DNA of 35,786 bases from Lachnospiraceae bacterium (GTDB lineage: Bacteria; Bacillota; Clostridia; Lachnospirales; Lachnospiraceae): positions 1 through 35,786 of the forward strand of contig JAFSIA010000065.1 of assembly GCA_017440045.1 (NCBI GenBank), written 5' to 3'. How positions within the stretch are numbered: position 1 is the first letter of the stretch; every line of letters begins with the position of its first letter. The translations under genes and the position numbers were made by a program. This document shows, in pieces, positions 8,427 through 16,768 of this stretch. The notes below the pieces were generated by a model. The model made no database searches, was not told where the DNA came from, and was given only the letters and a program-made list of their open reading frames with translations.

Positions 8427-9704
8427 ATGGGAGACAAAACTAGAGGTTTCGACAAGAAAAAAATAAAGCAGATAAAAGAGTTGATTATATTTGCGGCGAT
8501 TGTTGTGCTTGTAGTAGTTCATAGTGCTACCATTGGAAATGTATTGCTGTTAGCTGTTAGTATAATTATGCCGTTTGCCATAGGCGCAGGCATTGCGTTT
8601 ATTATAAATATGCCAATGCGTTTTGTGGAAAAAAAGCTACTAGGCAAGTGGAATGGAAAAGGTGCTGATAAATTTAAGCGTCCCATTAGTCTTGTTTCTG
8701 CCATTATATTTATTGTAGCTGTAATTACATTGGTTATAGTGACAGTAGTGCCTCAGCTTGTGAAAGCTGTCAGTGATATTATAGAATTAATTCCGCCATC
8801 GTTTGAGAAGTTTGTAAATTGGTTACAGCATTTGTTTGCAGATAATCCTCAGATAATGAATTATCTCGAAAAAATAGATGTATCATCAATTGACTTAAAA
8901 GGCATGCTTTCAGGTGTTGTGGATTTTGCAAGCAGTCAGCTTGGAAGTGTAATAGTTGGTGCTGCCGGTCTTATATCCGGTATAGCAGGCGGTGTTATAG
9001 ATGCCATTATTGCTATGATATTTGCCCTATATGTTTTATCTTCAAAGGAGAAGCTTGTTTCACAGGGTGAGCGTGTGGCGAGAGCTTTTCTTCAAAAGAA
9101 GCATTATGACTTTGTCGTAAAAACATGTAGGCTATTAAAGAAAAATTTTCACAATTTCCTGACAGGACAGTGTCTTGAGGCGGTTATATTAGGAATGTTA
9201 TTCTTTATAGTAATGACTATAATTGGTCTGCCATATGCGGCACTTGCAGGTGTGCTCATTGGATTTACAGCACTTATCCCAGTAGCGGGAGCATTTATAG
9301 GCTGTGTTATATGTGCGTTTTTGATACTTATGGTATCACCGGTAAAGATGGTTATATTCCTTATTACATTTATAGTGCTTCAGCAGCTTGAGGGAAATCT
9401 TATATATCCAAGAGTAGTAGGTGGTTCTGTAGGATTGCCGGCTATATGGGTACTGGTGGCTGTATCTGTCGGCGGTAGTCTTATGGGTGTTGTGGGTATG
9501 CTTGTATTTATTCCTATTTTCTCAACTATCTATATGCTTTTAAGAGATGCTGTCAATGAAAGAAATGAAAAGTATGAAGATAAATCTGAGATTCATGAAG
9601 TGCTTGAAGTTATTATGGAAAATCCGGAGAGTATGAATGAGTCGGTTGCAAATAATGAGATTAGTGAGATAAATGAAGAAAATGGCAGGGATAAAGAAGA
9701 TTAG
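8427..9704 (+). CDS. AI-2E family transporter (PerM/YhhT-like membrane protein)
   Basis: A polytopic membrane protein of 425 residues. A hydrophobic N-terminal pair (about 15-60) and a third helix (about 85-110) precede a soluble amphipathic region (about 115-170). Further helices run from about 170 to 375. The second half has the family signatures AGVLIGFTALIPVAGAFIG and GNLIYPRVVGGSVGLPAIW. The last 50 residues are acidic, rich in Glu and Asn, and cytoplasmic. The family includes TqsA and Na+/H+ antiporter-like members, and substrate cannot be predicted. Although it follows GH127, there is no evidence that it carries sugar. Confidence 0.9.
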   Translation: MGDKTRGFDKKKIKQIKELIIFAAIVVLVVVHSATIGNVLLLAVSIIMPFAIGAGIAFIINMPMRFVEKKLLGKWNGKGADKFKRPISLVSAIIFIVAVITLVIVTVVPQLVKAVSDIIELIPPSFEKFVNWLQHLFADNPQIMNYLEKIDVSSIDLKGMLSGVVDFASSQLGSVIVGAAGLISGIAGGVIDAIIAMIFALYVLSSKEKLVSQGERVARAFLQKKHYDFVVKTCRLLKKNFHNFLTGQCLEAVILGMLFFIVMTIIGLPYAALAGVLIGFTALIPVAGAFIGCVICAFLILMVSPVKMVIFLITFIVLQQLEGNLIYPRVVGGSVGLPAIWVLVAVSVGGSLMGVVGMLVFIPIFSTIYMLLRDAVNERNEKYEDKSEIHEVLEVIMENPESMNESVANNEISEINEENGRDKED

Positions 9705-9709
9705 TGTTC

Positions 9710-9737
9710 TTGACATTCACAAAACTTATGATATATT
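9710..9737 (+). promoter_or_regulatory. Promoter of the queuosine operon
   Basis: A perfect TTGACA (9710-9715), a 16-base spacer, then TATATT (9732-9737) with TGA in front (extended -10). Transcription would start near 9744, just before the riboswitch. Confidence 0.8.
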
Positions 9738-9749
9738 AAAGGAGATATT

Positions 9750-9791
9750 GGACAGTTCGTTTGCACCATCCTGTCCTTAAACAAAACCAGG
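9750..9791 (+). promoter_or_regulatory. preQ1-I riboswitch aptamer
   Basis: Stem P1 is GGACAG (9750-9755) with CTGTCC (9771-9776), enclosing a loop with CACC. It is followed by the A-rich tail TTAAACAAAACCAGG. Stem, loop and tail follow the compact preQ1-I pseudoknot; the tail is close to that of the Thermoanaerobacter tengcongensis aptamer as I recall it (UUAACAAAACAAGG). It binds pre-queuosine-1. The downstream genes make preQ1, and a terminator follows at 9816, so it is expected to switch the operon off when preQ1 is plentiful. Confidence 0.88.
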
Positions 9792-9815
9792 GCTACTTGA
9801 AATAGTTGTATTATC

Positions 9816-9843
9816 AGGTGGACCTATGGGGTTCACCTTTTTT
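9816..9843 (+). terminator. Riboswitch-controlled intrinsic terminator
   Basis: AGGTGGACC (9816-9824) pairs with GGTTCACCT (9830-9838) with one G-U pair and a five-base loop, followed by TTTTTT. It lies between the aptamer and queD, as expected for transcriptional attenuation. Confidence 0.9.
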
Positions 9844-9872
9844 AGCATATAATAACAGAAAGGAAGATTTGT

Positions 9873-10295
9873 ATGTTTACATTGAAATCAGAACACAGCT
9901 TTGATGCTGCTCATTTTCTATCAGGCTATAAGGGAAAATGCAGTAATATTCATGGTCACAGATGGAGAGTGACTGTGGAGATAAATAGTAAAAGCTTGAA
10001 GGATGATAAGCATCTAAGGGGTATGATTGTTGACTTTGATAAACTTAAAGAAGATTTGAAGGAAGAAGTGGATTACTTTGATCATGCGCTCATTATAGAA
10101 AAAGATACATTAAAGCCTGCCACTCTTCAGGCATTAAATGATGAGGGGATTAGGCTTGTAACAGTTGACTTTAGGTCTACGGCAGAAAATTTTTCTAAGT
10201 ATTTTTTTGATAGAATGTCAGAGAAGGGCTATGATGTCAGATGTGCAACAGTTTACGAAACTCCAAACAACTGTGCATCATATTACAAGGATTAG
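9873..10295 (+). CDS. queD: 6-carboxy-5,6,7,8-tetrahydropterin synthase
   Basis: Converts dihydroneopterin triphosphate to 6-carboxytetrahydropterin, the second step from GTP to queuosine. The zinc ligands are H14 (DAAHF) and H27 and H29 (NIHGH), and the catalytic cysteine is C23. The second half carries DFDKLK, FDHALI and the pterin-binding E in VYETPNNCASY. At 140 residues it has the family length. AGGAAG lies before the ATG. It is the first gene of a five-gene operon with intergenic gaps of 9 to 16 bases. Confidence 0.96.
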   Translation: MFTLKSEHSFDAAHFLSGYKGKCSNIHGHRWRVTVEINSKSLKDDKHLRGMIVDFDKLKEDLKEEVDYFDHALIIEKDTLKPATLQALNDEGIRLVTVDFRSTAENFSKYFFDRMSEKGYDVRCATVYETPNNCASYYKD

Positions 10296-10310
10296 TTAGA
10301 GAGGTATAGT

Positions 10311-10979
10311 ATGGCAACATATAAGGTTGTTGAGAAGTTTATCAGTATAAATGGCGAGGGAACAAAAGCTGGACAGTTAGCAGTGTTTATAAGATTTGCA
10401 GGATGTAATCTCAATTGTAGCTATTGCGACACAGCATGGGCAAATAAAGAAAATGTGCCAATGACAGAAATGACGGAATTTGAGATATATGATTATATTA
10501 AAAGTACCGGCGTGAAAAATGTGACTTTAACAGGTGGAGAGCCGCTCCTTAGAGATGATGTGGATAAGCTCCTAAAGCTTTTAAGCAGTGACAAGAGTAT
10601 TAAAGTAGAGATAGAGACAAATGGTAGTATAGACTTGTATGATTATAGGCAGATAAGCGACAATATATCATTTACTGTTGATTATAAGCTGCCTTCAAGC
10701 TGTATGGAACATTTGATGGAGATGGAAAACTTCGAAGAATTAGAGGAAAGAGATACAGTGAAATTTGTTGTATCAGACAATAATGATTTACTAAGAGCTA
10801 AGGAAATAATAGATGAATATAAATTGACTGGGCAATGCAGTGTTTATTTAAGTCCGGTTTTCGGAAAAATTGACCCACAGGAAATTGTTGACTTTATGAT
10901 AAGAAACCATTTAAATGGTGTCAATTTGCAGTTGCAGCTTCACAAGATAATTTGGGATCCGGATAAGAAGGGCGTATAG
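10311..10979 (+). CDS. queE: 7-carboxy-7-deazaguanine synthase (radical SAM)
   Basis: Rearranges 6-carboxytetrahydropterin to 7-carboxy-7-deazaguanine with a [4Fe-4S] cluster and S-adenosylmethionine. The cluster ligands C32, C36 and C39 are in CNLNCSYCDTAW. The SAM-binding TGGEPLLRDD and the later SLYD/VDYKLPSS region follow. The N-terminal FISINGEG motif binds substrate. At 222 residues it is a typical short QueE with a reduced barrel. Its position between queD and folE confirms the role. Confidence 0.96.
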   Translation: MATYKVVEKFISINGEGTKAGQLAVFIRFAGCNLNCSYCDTAWANKENVPMTEMTEFEIYDYIKSTGVKNVTLTGGEPLLRDDVDKLLKLLSSDKSIKVEIETNGSIDLYDYRQISDNISFTVDYKLPSSCMEHLMEMENFEELEERDTVKFVVSDNNDLLRAKEIIDEYKLTGQCSVYLSPVFGKIDPQEIVDFMIRNHLNGVNLQLQLHKIIWDPDKKGV

Positions 10980-10988
10980 GAGGTTAAA

Positions 10989-11564
10989 ATGGCTATAGAT
11001 AAAGAAAAAATCAGATTTCATATAAAGGGAATACTTGAAGCTTTAGGAGATGATCCTGACAGAGAGGGATTAAAGGAGACTCCTGACAGAGTTGCCAGAA
11101 TGTACGAAGAAGTATTTGAAGGTATGAATTATTCCAATGATGAGATTGCAAAGATGTTTGATAAGACATTTGAAGATGATGTAGAGTACGAAACAGACAG
11201 TAATGATATGGTTGTAGTTAAAGATATTGATATATTTAGCTATTGTGAACATCATTTGGCACTTATGTATGATATGAAGGTAACTGTTGCGTATATACCG
11301 GCAGGGAAGGTCATAGGATTAAGTAAGATAGCAAGAATTGCAGATATGGTGTCAAAGAGACTTCAGCTACAGGAACGCATTGGCTCAGATATTGCAGAAA
11401 TCATGCAAAAGATAACTGGCACAGAGGACGTGGCTGTTATGATTGAAGGAACTCATAGCTGTATGACTGCAAGAGGTATAAAGAAGTCATCAGCAAAAAC
11501 ATTCACAAGAACTTTAAGAGGCAAATTTAAAACAGACAAAACATTGCTTGATTGTATTAGATAA
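10989..11564 (+). CDS. folE: GTP cyclohydrolase I
   Basis: Opens GTP to 7,8-dihydroneopterin triphosphate, the first step shared by folate and queuosine synthesis. The zinc site is C86 and H89 (YCEHHLA) with C158 (HSCMTARG). The N-terminal [22 protein letters not shown] is the family signature. The enzyme forms decamers. AGGAGG lies upstream of the ATG. Its place inside the que operon suggests a supply dedicated to queuosine and under preQ1 control; whether another folE serves folate cannot be seen here. Confidence 0.97.
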   Translation: MAIDKEKIRFHIKGILEALGDDPDREGLKETPDRVARMYEEVFEGMNYSNDEIAKMFDKTFEDDVEYETDSNDMVVVKDIDIFSYCEHHLALMYDMKVTVAYIPAGKVIGLSKIARIADMVSKRLQLQERIGSDIAEIMQKITGTEDVAVMIEGTHSCMTARGIKKSSAKTFTRTLRGKFKTDKTLLDCIR

Positions 11565-11575
11565 GGAGTATATCA

Positions 11576-12256
11576 ATGAAGGTCTTAGTTTTATCTAGCG
11601 GAGGAGTGGATTCATCTACATGCCTTGGTATGGCAGTGAATGAGTACGGTAAGGAAAATGTGATTTCACTCTCTATGAGCTATGGGCAAAAACATAAAAA
11701 AGAGCTGGAAGCAGCTAGAAATATTGCTAAATATTATGGGGTGGAGCAGCTTTATCTTGATTTGGCGGAGATATTTAGATTTAGTGATTGTTCGCTGCTG
11801 GACCATTCAGACAAAGATATACCTCACGAATCATATGCAAAACAGTTAGAGAATACAGAGGGCACACCGGTGTCAACATATGTGCCATTTAGAAACGGTT
11901 TATTTTTATCAACTGCAGCAAGCATAGCAATATCAAAAGGTTGCCAGGTTATATACTATGGCGCCCACAGCGATGACGCAGCCGGAAGTGCTTATCCGGA
12001 TTGCTCAGATGCGTTTAACAGGGCAATGAATCAGGCTATAACAGAGGGAAGTGGTGGACAGGTGCGTATAGAAGCGCCATTTGTCAATTGGACCAAAAAG
12101 GATATTGTAAGAAAAGGATTAGAGCTAAATGTGCCTTATGAGCTTACATGGAGCTGCTACGAGGGAACAGATAAACCTTGTGGTAAATGTGGAACGTGTA
12201 TAGACAGAATAGAGGCATTTAAATTAAATGGAACAACCGATCCACTTATGAAGTAG
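11576..12256 (+). CDS. queC: 7-cyano-7-deazaguanine synthase
   Basis: ATP-dependent conversion of 7-carboxy-7-deazaguanine to preQ0. The PP-loop [15 protein letters not shown] starts at residue 6. A structural zinc site is formed by C194, C202, C205 and C208 in the motif [32 protein letters not shown] is the substrate-binding stretch. The 226 residues match the family. GGAG lies just before the ATG. The next start codon is only 16 bases downstream. Confidence 0.97.
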   Translation: MKVLVLSSGGVDSSTCLGMAVNEYGKENVISLSMSYGQKHKKELEAARNIAKYYGVEQLYLDLAEIFRFSDCSLLDHSDKDIPHESYAKQLENTEGTPVSTYVPFRNGLFLSTAASIAISKGCQVIYYGAHSDDAAGSAYPDCSDAFNRAMNQAITEGSGGQVRIEAPFVNWTKKDIVRKGLELNVPYELTWSCYEGTDKPCGKCGTCIDRIEAFKLNGTTDPLMK

Positions 12257-12272
12257 AATGAGAGGAAATAAC

Positions 12273-12767
12273 ATGAGCAGAAATAGCGAAGAAATGGGAA
12301 ATATTTCACTTTTGGGAAATCAGGGTACAAAGTATCCGGATAACTATTCACCGGAAGTTTTGGAGACATTTGTTAACAAGCATCAGGACAATGATTACTT
12401 TGTTAAGTTTAATTGTCCTGAGTTTACAAGCCTTTGTCCTATTACAGGACAGCCGGATTTTGCCACTATAACAATATCTTATGTGCCAGATGTAAATATG
12501 GTTGAGAGCAAGTCATTAAAGCTTTATCTGTTTAGCTTTAGAAATCATGGAGATTTCCATGAGGATTGTGTTAACACCATTATGAAGGATTTAGTTAAGC
12601 TGATGGAACCTAAGTACATCGAGGTTTGGGGAAAGTTTACACCAAGAGGCGGAATATCTATAGATCCTTATTGTAATTATGGAAAACCGGGCACAAAATG
12701 GGAAGAAGTAGCTATGCATAGAATGATGAATCATGACATGTATCCGGAAAAAGTAGATAATAGGTAG
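12273..12767 (+). CDS. queF: NADPH-dependent 7-cyano-7-deazaguanine reductase
   Basis: Reduces the nitrile of preQ0 to preQ1, the riboswitch ligand and the base inserted into tRNA. The catalytic cysteine is C55 in [16 protein letters not shown], and the NADPH/QueF motif is [21 protein letters not shown]. This is the short, unimodular B. subtilis type. The ATG at 12273 is preferred to that at 12258. AGAGGA sits between the two at the right distance from the second, and it places the nucleophile at residue 55, as in B. subtilis. It ends the operon and closes the feedback loop. Confidence 0.96.
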   Translation: MSRNSEEMGNISLLGNQGTKYPDNYSPEVLETFVNKHQDNDYFVKFNCPEFTSLCPITGQPDFATITISYVPDVNMVESKSLKLYLFSFRNHGDFHEDCVNTIMKDLVKLMEPKYIEVWGKFTPRGGISIDPYCNYGKPGTKWEEVAMHRMMNHDMYPEKVDNR

Positions 12768-12796
12768 AAAAAGTAGAATAATAACTAAAAATGTTG

Positions 12797-12825
12797 TTTT
12801 ACTATTAGAATTTTTGTGATACAAT
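12797..12825 (+). promoter_or_regulatory. Probable extended -10 promoter before the deacetylase gene
   Basis: TACAAT (12820-12825) with TGA immediately before it, and a weak TTTTAC (12797-12802) at 17 bases. It is the last good promoter seen before the long 12.8-26.8 kb run of same-strand genes. Confidence 0.5.
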
Positions 12826-12845
12826 GGTTGAATGAGGAGAAAACC

Positions 12846-13793
12846 ATGCAGGAAGCAAAAGGTGCGAATCTAAGCAAAGAAAGATTAAACAGAATAAAAC
12901 GACTAAAGAAAGCCATTATAGCCATTGTTTTGACAATGATGATAGTTCCTACGATTATATGTATTGTTCTTGTAGTCAAAGTAATCACTCTTCAAAATGA
13001 AGTTGATGATTTGTTGGCATTAAAGGACAAGAGTGATGGAACTGTAATGCAAGAGGAGTCGACTATAGACGTGGCAGGAAGCGAGAGCGAAACCGATACG
13101 GGGAATAGGGAAGATGAGCAGACTACAGAGCCGCCTAATGATGATAATCAGACGCCAGACGGTGATGAATTGCCAGAGGGGAAATACGCATATTTAACCT
13201 TTGATGATGGTCCTAGTTCAAATACTATGGAAATATTGACTATTCTTGAAAAATATGAGGTTAAGGCTACATTCTTTGTCAATGGTCATACTGGAGATAA
13301 GATGGTTTCCAGATATAAGGCGATAGTCGATATGGGACATAAGTTAGGTATTCATACCTACTCCCATGATTATGACAAAGTGTATGGTGGATTAGACAAG
13401 TTTGCTGATGAGGTTATATCACTTCGAGAATATTTGTTTAATATAACAGGAGAGGATGTAACGTTATTCAGATTTCCGGGAGGAAGTTCAAATACTATTG
13501 TCGATGACATCAAACCATATATTAAGTGGCTACATGATAATGGTTATGAGTATTGGGATTGGAATGCATCAAGTGGTGATGCCACAGGAAAGCCAATCAC
13601 AGCTCAGGAGATAGTTAACCTTTGTGTCGAGTATGCTGACAGAGGATACAAGGAGCTTGTTATTCTTATGCATGATACGGCCAGCAAAGATTCAACAGTT
13701 GAAGCATTACCGGCGCTTATAGAAGCATTACAGGCGCGTGGTTATGAAATAATTACAATCGATGAGCGCTCTACGCCAGTGCAGCATCGTTAG
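12846..13793 (+). CDS. Membrane-anchored polysaccharide deacetylase (NodB domain)
   Basis: A short basic cytoplasmic tail and one membrane helix (about residues 23-45) are followed by an acidic Thr/Glu-rich linker to about 110. The extracytoplasmic NodB domain follows. Motif 1 is TFDDGPSS with D120 and D121. Motif 2 is H170-TYS-H174, which with D121 binds the metal. Motif 3 is RFPGGSSN, and the last motif is LMHDTASKDST. Such enzymes remove acetyl groups from peptidoglycan GlcNAc or other glycans at the cell surface. The ATG at 12846 has GAGGAG seven bases upstream; a longer frame from a GTG at 12816 runs through the promoter and is rejected. The bactofilin gene follows after 23 bases. Confidence 0.92.
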   Translation: MQEAKGANLSKERLNRIKRLKKAIIAIVLTMMIVPTIICIVLVVKVITLQNEVDDLLALKDKSDGTVMQEESTIDVAGSESETDTGNREDEQTTEPPNDDNQTPDGDELPEGKYAYLTFDDGPSSNTMEILTILEKYEVKATFFVNGHTGDKMVSRYKAIVDMGHKLGIHTYSHDYDKVYGGLDKFADEVISLREYLFNITGEDVTLFRFPGGSSNTIVDDIKPYIKWLHDNGYEYWDWNASSGDATGKPITAQEIVNLCVEYADRGYKELVILMHDTASKDSTVEALPALIEALQARGYEIITIDERSTPVQHR

Positions 13794-13816
13794 TTACAAT
13801 TACTTGGAGGTAAAAG

Positions 13817-14632
13817 ATGAGTTTTTTAAAAGAGTTTAAGGAAGATTTATCACAGGCAGTTAATGAGCTTGTTGATGAGAAAGTTGCAGGAGCAGAGGAA
13901 GTAGAAGAAAAAGCTGAGGAAAAGGCAGAGGAGACAAATGGCGAGACTGTTGTAGAGGAGCCAGTTGAAGAGGCTGCCAAAGAAGCTACTGAAGAAGTAG
14001 CAGCAGATGATGCTGACGATATGATTAACACTATCGATGAAGAACCATTTGAGCTTGACATTGAAGAGCTTGATGCAATGATTGATGATGTGGCTGAGGA
14101 GATGGCTGCAGAAAAGTTAGAGGATGATATTAAGGAAGAACCTGTTGTAACTACAGATGATATGATTGCAAGTGATGAGGTTGCTGAGATTACAAAGGGA
14201 ACATCTATTACTGGTAACATTGATTCAGATGGTTCAGTTAACGTATATGGCAAGATAAAGGGTGATATTAACTGTAAGGGTAAGCTTATTGTTACAGGTC
14301 GTATTTCCGGTACATCAACAGCCAGTGAGATTTTTGCAAACAATGCAAAGATAGAGGGCGATGTACATAGCAACGGAACAATCAAGGTTGGTAATGGTTC
14401 GGTTATCGTAGGTAATGTTTACGCTACATCTGCTGTTATTGGCGGCGCTGTAAAGGGTGACATAGACGTAAAGGGACCAGTTATCGTAGACGGTACAGCA
14501 GTTGTGCAGGGTAATATTAAGTCTCGTTCAGTACAGATTAATAATGGTGCAGTTATCGAAGGTTTCTGCTCACAGTGTTACGCTGAGATTGATTACAAGT
14601 CATTATTTGAGGATACATTCGTTGTAGACTAA
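13817..14632 (+). CDS. Bactofilin-like polymer-forming protein with a long acidic N-terminus
   Basis: Residues 1 to about 125 form a very acidic, Glu/Ala/Val-rich region. From about K127 the repeated pattern (GNIDSDGSVNVYGKIKGDI, then GRISGTSTASEIFA and further turns) is the right-handed beta-helix of bactofilins. These cytoskeletal proteins self-assemble without nucleotide and often position cell-wall enzymes. The last turn carries a C-x-x-C pair in GFCSQCYAE. Bactofilins are commonly 120-200 residues, so 271 is long because of the N-terminal extension. Being co-transcribed with a cell-wall deacetylase suggests a scaffold for wall modification. GGAGG sets the ATG. Confidence 0.88.
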   Translation: MSFLKEFKEDLSQAVNELVDEKVAGAEEVEEKAEEKAEETNGETVVEEPVEEAAKEATEEVAADDADDMINTIDEEPFELDIEELDAMIDDVAEEMAAEKLEDDIKEEPVVTTDDMIASDEVAEITKGTSITGNIDSDGSVNVYGKIKGDINCKGKLIVTGRISGTSTASEIFANNAKIEGDVHSNGTIKVGNGSVIVGNVYATSAVIGGAVKGDIDVKGPVIVDGTAVVQGNIKSRSVQINNGAVIEGFCSQCYAEIDYKSLFEDTFVVD

Positions 14633-14652
14633 TCTGAGAAAGGGTTAAGAGT

Positions 14653-15360
14653 ATGAGTGAATACAAGAGAGTTCTTATAAAGCTCAGTGGTGAGGCGTTG
14701 GCCGGAGACAAGAAAATGGGCTTTGATGAAGCTACATGTGTAGGTGTGGCAAAGCAGATAAAGGTTCTCGTGGACAAAGGTGTTCAGGTCGGAATTGTTA
14801 TTGGCGGAGGAAACTTCTGGAGAGGAAGAACAAGCGAGAAGATTGATCGTACAAAAGCTGATTCAATTGGAATGCTTGCGACAGTTATGAACTGTATTTA
14901 TGTATCTGAGATTTTCAGAACAGAAGGAATGACAACACAGGTGTTGACACCATTTGAGTGTGGCTCATTTACAAAGCTTTTCTCAAAGGATAGAGCTAAT
15001 AAGTACTTTGAGAAAGGTATGGTAGTTTTCTTTGCAGGAGGTATTGGACATCCATACTTCTCAACTGACATGGGAACAGTATTAAGAGCTATTGAAATCG
15101 AAGCAGACATTATATTATCTGCAAAATCAATTGATGGAGTATATGACTCTGACCCATCTAAGAATCCAGATGCTAAGAAGTTTGACAAGATTTCTATTAG
15201 TGAGGTTGTTGACAAGAAGCTTGGTGTCATCGATTTGGCAGCATCAGTTTTATGTATGGAAAATAAGATGCCTATGTTAATCTTCGGATTAAACGAAGAA
15301 AACAGCATAATAAATAATGTAACTGGCAATGTGACAGGAACAATAATTACTGTTGATTAA
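14653..15360 (+). CDS. pyrH: UMP kinase
   Basis: Phosphorylates UMP to UDP in the cytoplasm. It belongs to the amino-acid kinase fold, with the N-terminal YKRVLIKLSGEALAG, then VGIVIGGGNFWRG and DRTKADSIGMLATVMN. The ATP-side motif is SIDGVYDSDPSKNPDAKKF. The 235 residues match the hexameric bacterial family. It starts 20 bases after the bactofilin stop with no room for a promoter, so it depends on upstream transcription. frr follows, the conserved partner. Confidence 0.97.
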   Translation: MSEYKRVLIKLSGEALAGDKKMGFDEATCVGVAKQIKVLVDKGVQVGIVIGGGNFWRGRTSEKIDRTKADSIGMLATVMNCIYVSEIFRTEGMTTQVLTPFECGSFTKLFSKDRANKYFEKGMVVFFAGGIGHPYFSTDMGTVLRAIEIEADIILSAKSIDGVYDSDPSKNPDAKKFDKISISEVVDKKLGVIDLAASVLCMENKMPMLIFGLNEENSIINNVTGNVTGTIITVD

Positions 15361-15388
15361 TAAGATATAAATTTGGAGGATATTAGCA

Positions 15389-15937
15389 ATGGATGAGAGA
15401 TTAACTCAGTATGAAGAGAAAATGATTAAATCAGTGGAGGCACTTGACTCAGAGTATGCGTCAATCAGAGCGGGACGTGCTAATCCACATATTCTTGATA
15501 AGTTAAAGGTAGATTACTACGGAACACCTACACCATTCCAGCAGGTGGCAAACATTTCAGTTCCAGAGGCTAGAATGATTCAGATTCAGCCATGGGAGGC
15601 AAGCCTTATTAAGGAAATCGAGAAGGCTATTTTAAATTCAGATTTAGGACTTACACCAAACAATGATGGTAAGGTTGTTCGTCTTATGTTCCCTGAGCTT
15701 ACAGAGGATAGAAGAAAAGAGCTTGTTAAAGATGTCAAGAAGAAGGCTGAGAACGCTAAGGTTGCTGTTCGTAACATCAGAAGAGATGCTAATGATGCAT
15801 TCAAGAAGATGAGCAAGGAAATCTCAGAGGATGAGACAAAGATGTTAGAGTCAGAGATTCAGAAGCTTACAGACAAGTATGTTGCTGAGATTGATGAAGC
15901 TATGGAGAACAAGTCAAAGGAAATTATGACAGTTTAA
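15389..15937 (+). CDS. frr: Ribosome recycling factor
   Basis: Splits the post-termination ribosome together with EF-G. The family pattern is complete: [25 protein letters not shown] at the start of the second domain, then [15 protein letters not shown]. The long C-terminal helix region includes [12 protein letters not shown] and [17 protein letters not shown]. The length is 182 residues, near the usual 185. GGAGG lies before the ATG. It is preceded by pyrH and followed by an intrinsic terminator. Confidence 0.97.
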   Translation: MDERLTQYEEKMIKSVEALDSEYASIRAGRANPHILDKLKVDYYGTPTPFQQVANISVPEARMIQIQPWEASLIKEIEKAILNSDLGLTPNNDGKVVRLMFPELTEDRRKELVKDVKKKAENAKVAVRNIRRDANDAFKKMSKEISEDETKMLESEIQKLTDKYVAEIDEAMENKSKEIMTV

Positions 15938-15971
15938 TTAAATCGCAGTTGTTATGCAACTTCGATTATAG

Positions 15972-15999
15972 AAAAAGGGGAAAATATTTCCCCTTTTTT
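15972..15999 (+). terminator. Intrinsic terminator inside the operon, between frr and uppS
   Basis: AAAAAGGGGAAA pairs perfectly with TTTCCCCTTTTT across a three-base loop, with T-tracts on both strands. The uppS start is only 26 bases beyond it and no promoter fits between. It probably reduces, rather than ends, transcription into the lipid genes. Confidence 0.88.
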
Positions 16000-16024
16000 A
16001 CTGTATATTATGGAGGATAAAGGC

Positions 16025-16768
16025 ATGAAAACAAAGATTGATTTAACAGGAATGAAGATACCTAACCATGTTGCCATTATTTTAGATGGTAATGGACGCT
16101 GGGCAAAAAAGAGACTTATGCCTAGAAATTATGGACACGTAAGAGGCGCAAAGACAGTTGAGCAGATTTGCGAGGATGCGTGGAATATGGGAATTCATTA
16201 TCTGACAGTTTATGCTTTTTCCACAGAGAATTGGAAGCGTCCACAGTCAGAGGTTGATGCTTTGATGAAATTGTTAAAGAACTATTTGAAAGATTGTATT
16301 GAGCGTTCTAATTCAAATAATATGCGTGTCAGAGTTATTGGAGACAAAACAGGACTAAATGATGCAATACGAGAGAAGATAGAAGAGCTTGAGCAGTTGA
16401 CAAAGGATAACACAGGTCTTAATTTTACAATCGCTATTAATTATGGTAGCAGAGACGAGATGGTTAGGGCTATGAAGCTTATGGCAAATGATGTAAAAAA
16501 TGGTAGTATCGAGCCAGAATGTATTACAGAAACTACATTTGAAAACTATCTGGACACAGCAGGAATTCCTGACCCAGACTTGCTTATACGAACAAGTGGT
16601 GAGCAGCGTCTGTCAAATTATTTGTTGTGGCAGCTTGCATATACAGAGTTTTATTTTACAGATGTGTTATGGCCTGACTTTAGCGAGGAAGAGCTTGCAA
16701 ATGCAGTGCTTGCATATAATAAAAGGGATAGAAGATTTGGAAAAATATCTACGGAGGATGAAGCGTAA
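16025..16768 (+). CDS. uppS: Undecaprenyl diphosphate synthase
   Basis: Cis-prenyltransferase that condenses isopentenyl units onto farnesyl diphosphate to make the C55 lipid carrier for cell-wall synthesis. The catalytic Asp is D21 in ILDGNGRWAKKR. TVYAFSTENWKRP and RTSGEQRLSNYLLWQLAYTEF form the rest of the active site. The ATG at 16025 is preferred because GGAGG (16012-16016) lies eight bases before it, whereas the ATG at 16010 overlaps that site. This gives 247 residues, the usual length. The stop overlaps the cdsA start by one base. Confidence 0.96.
   Translation: MKTKIDLTGMKIPNHVAIILDGNGRWAKKRLMPRNYGHVRGAKTVEQICEDAWNMGIHYLTVYAFSTENWKRPQSEVDALMKLLKNYLKDCIERSNSNNMRVRVIGDKTGLNDAIREKIEELEQLTKDNTGLNFTIAINYGSRDEMVRAMKLMANDVKNGSIEPECITETTFENYLDTAGIPDPDLLIRTSGEQRLSNYLLWQLAYTEFYFTDVLWPDFSEEELANAVLAYNKRDRRFGKISTEDEA

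Noticed and set aside
12258-12272. Upstream ATG for queF
   Set aside because: The ribosome binding site AGAGGA lies between this ATG and the one at 12273, and the later start places the catalytic Cys at 55 as in B. subtilis QueF.
12816-12845. GTG start for the deacetylase
   Set aside because: It overlaps the predicted -10 TACAAT and has no ribosome binding site; GAGGAG precedes the ATG at 12846.
13771-14385. Ser-rich open frame antisense to the bactofilin gene
   Set aside because: It mirrors the Glu/Ala-rich N-terminus of the bactofilin; it has no family features.
16010-16024. Upstream ATG for uppS
   Set aside because: It overlaps the GGAGG that serves the ATG at 16025.
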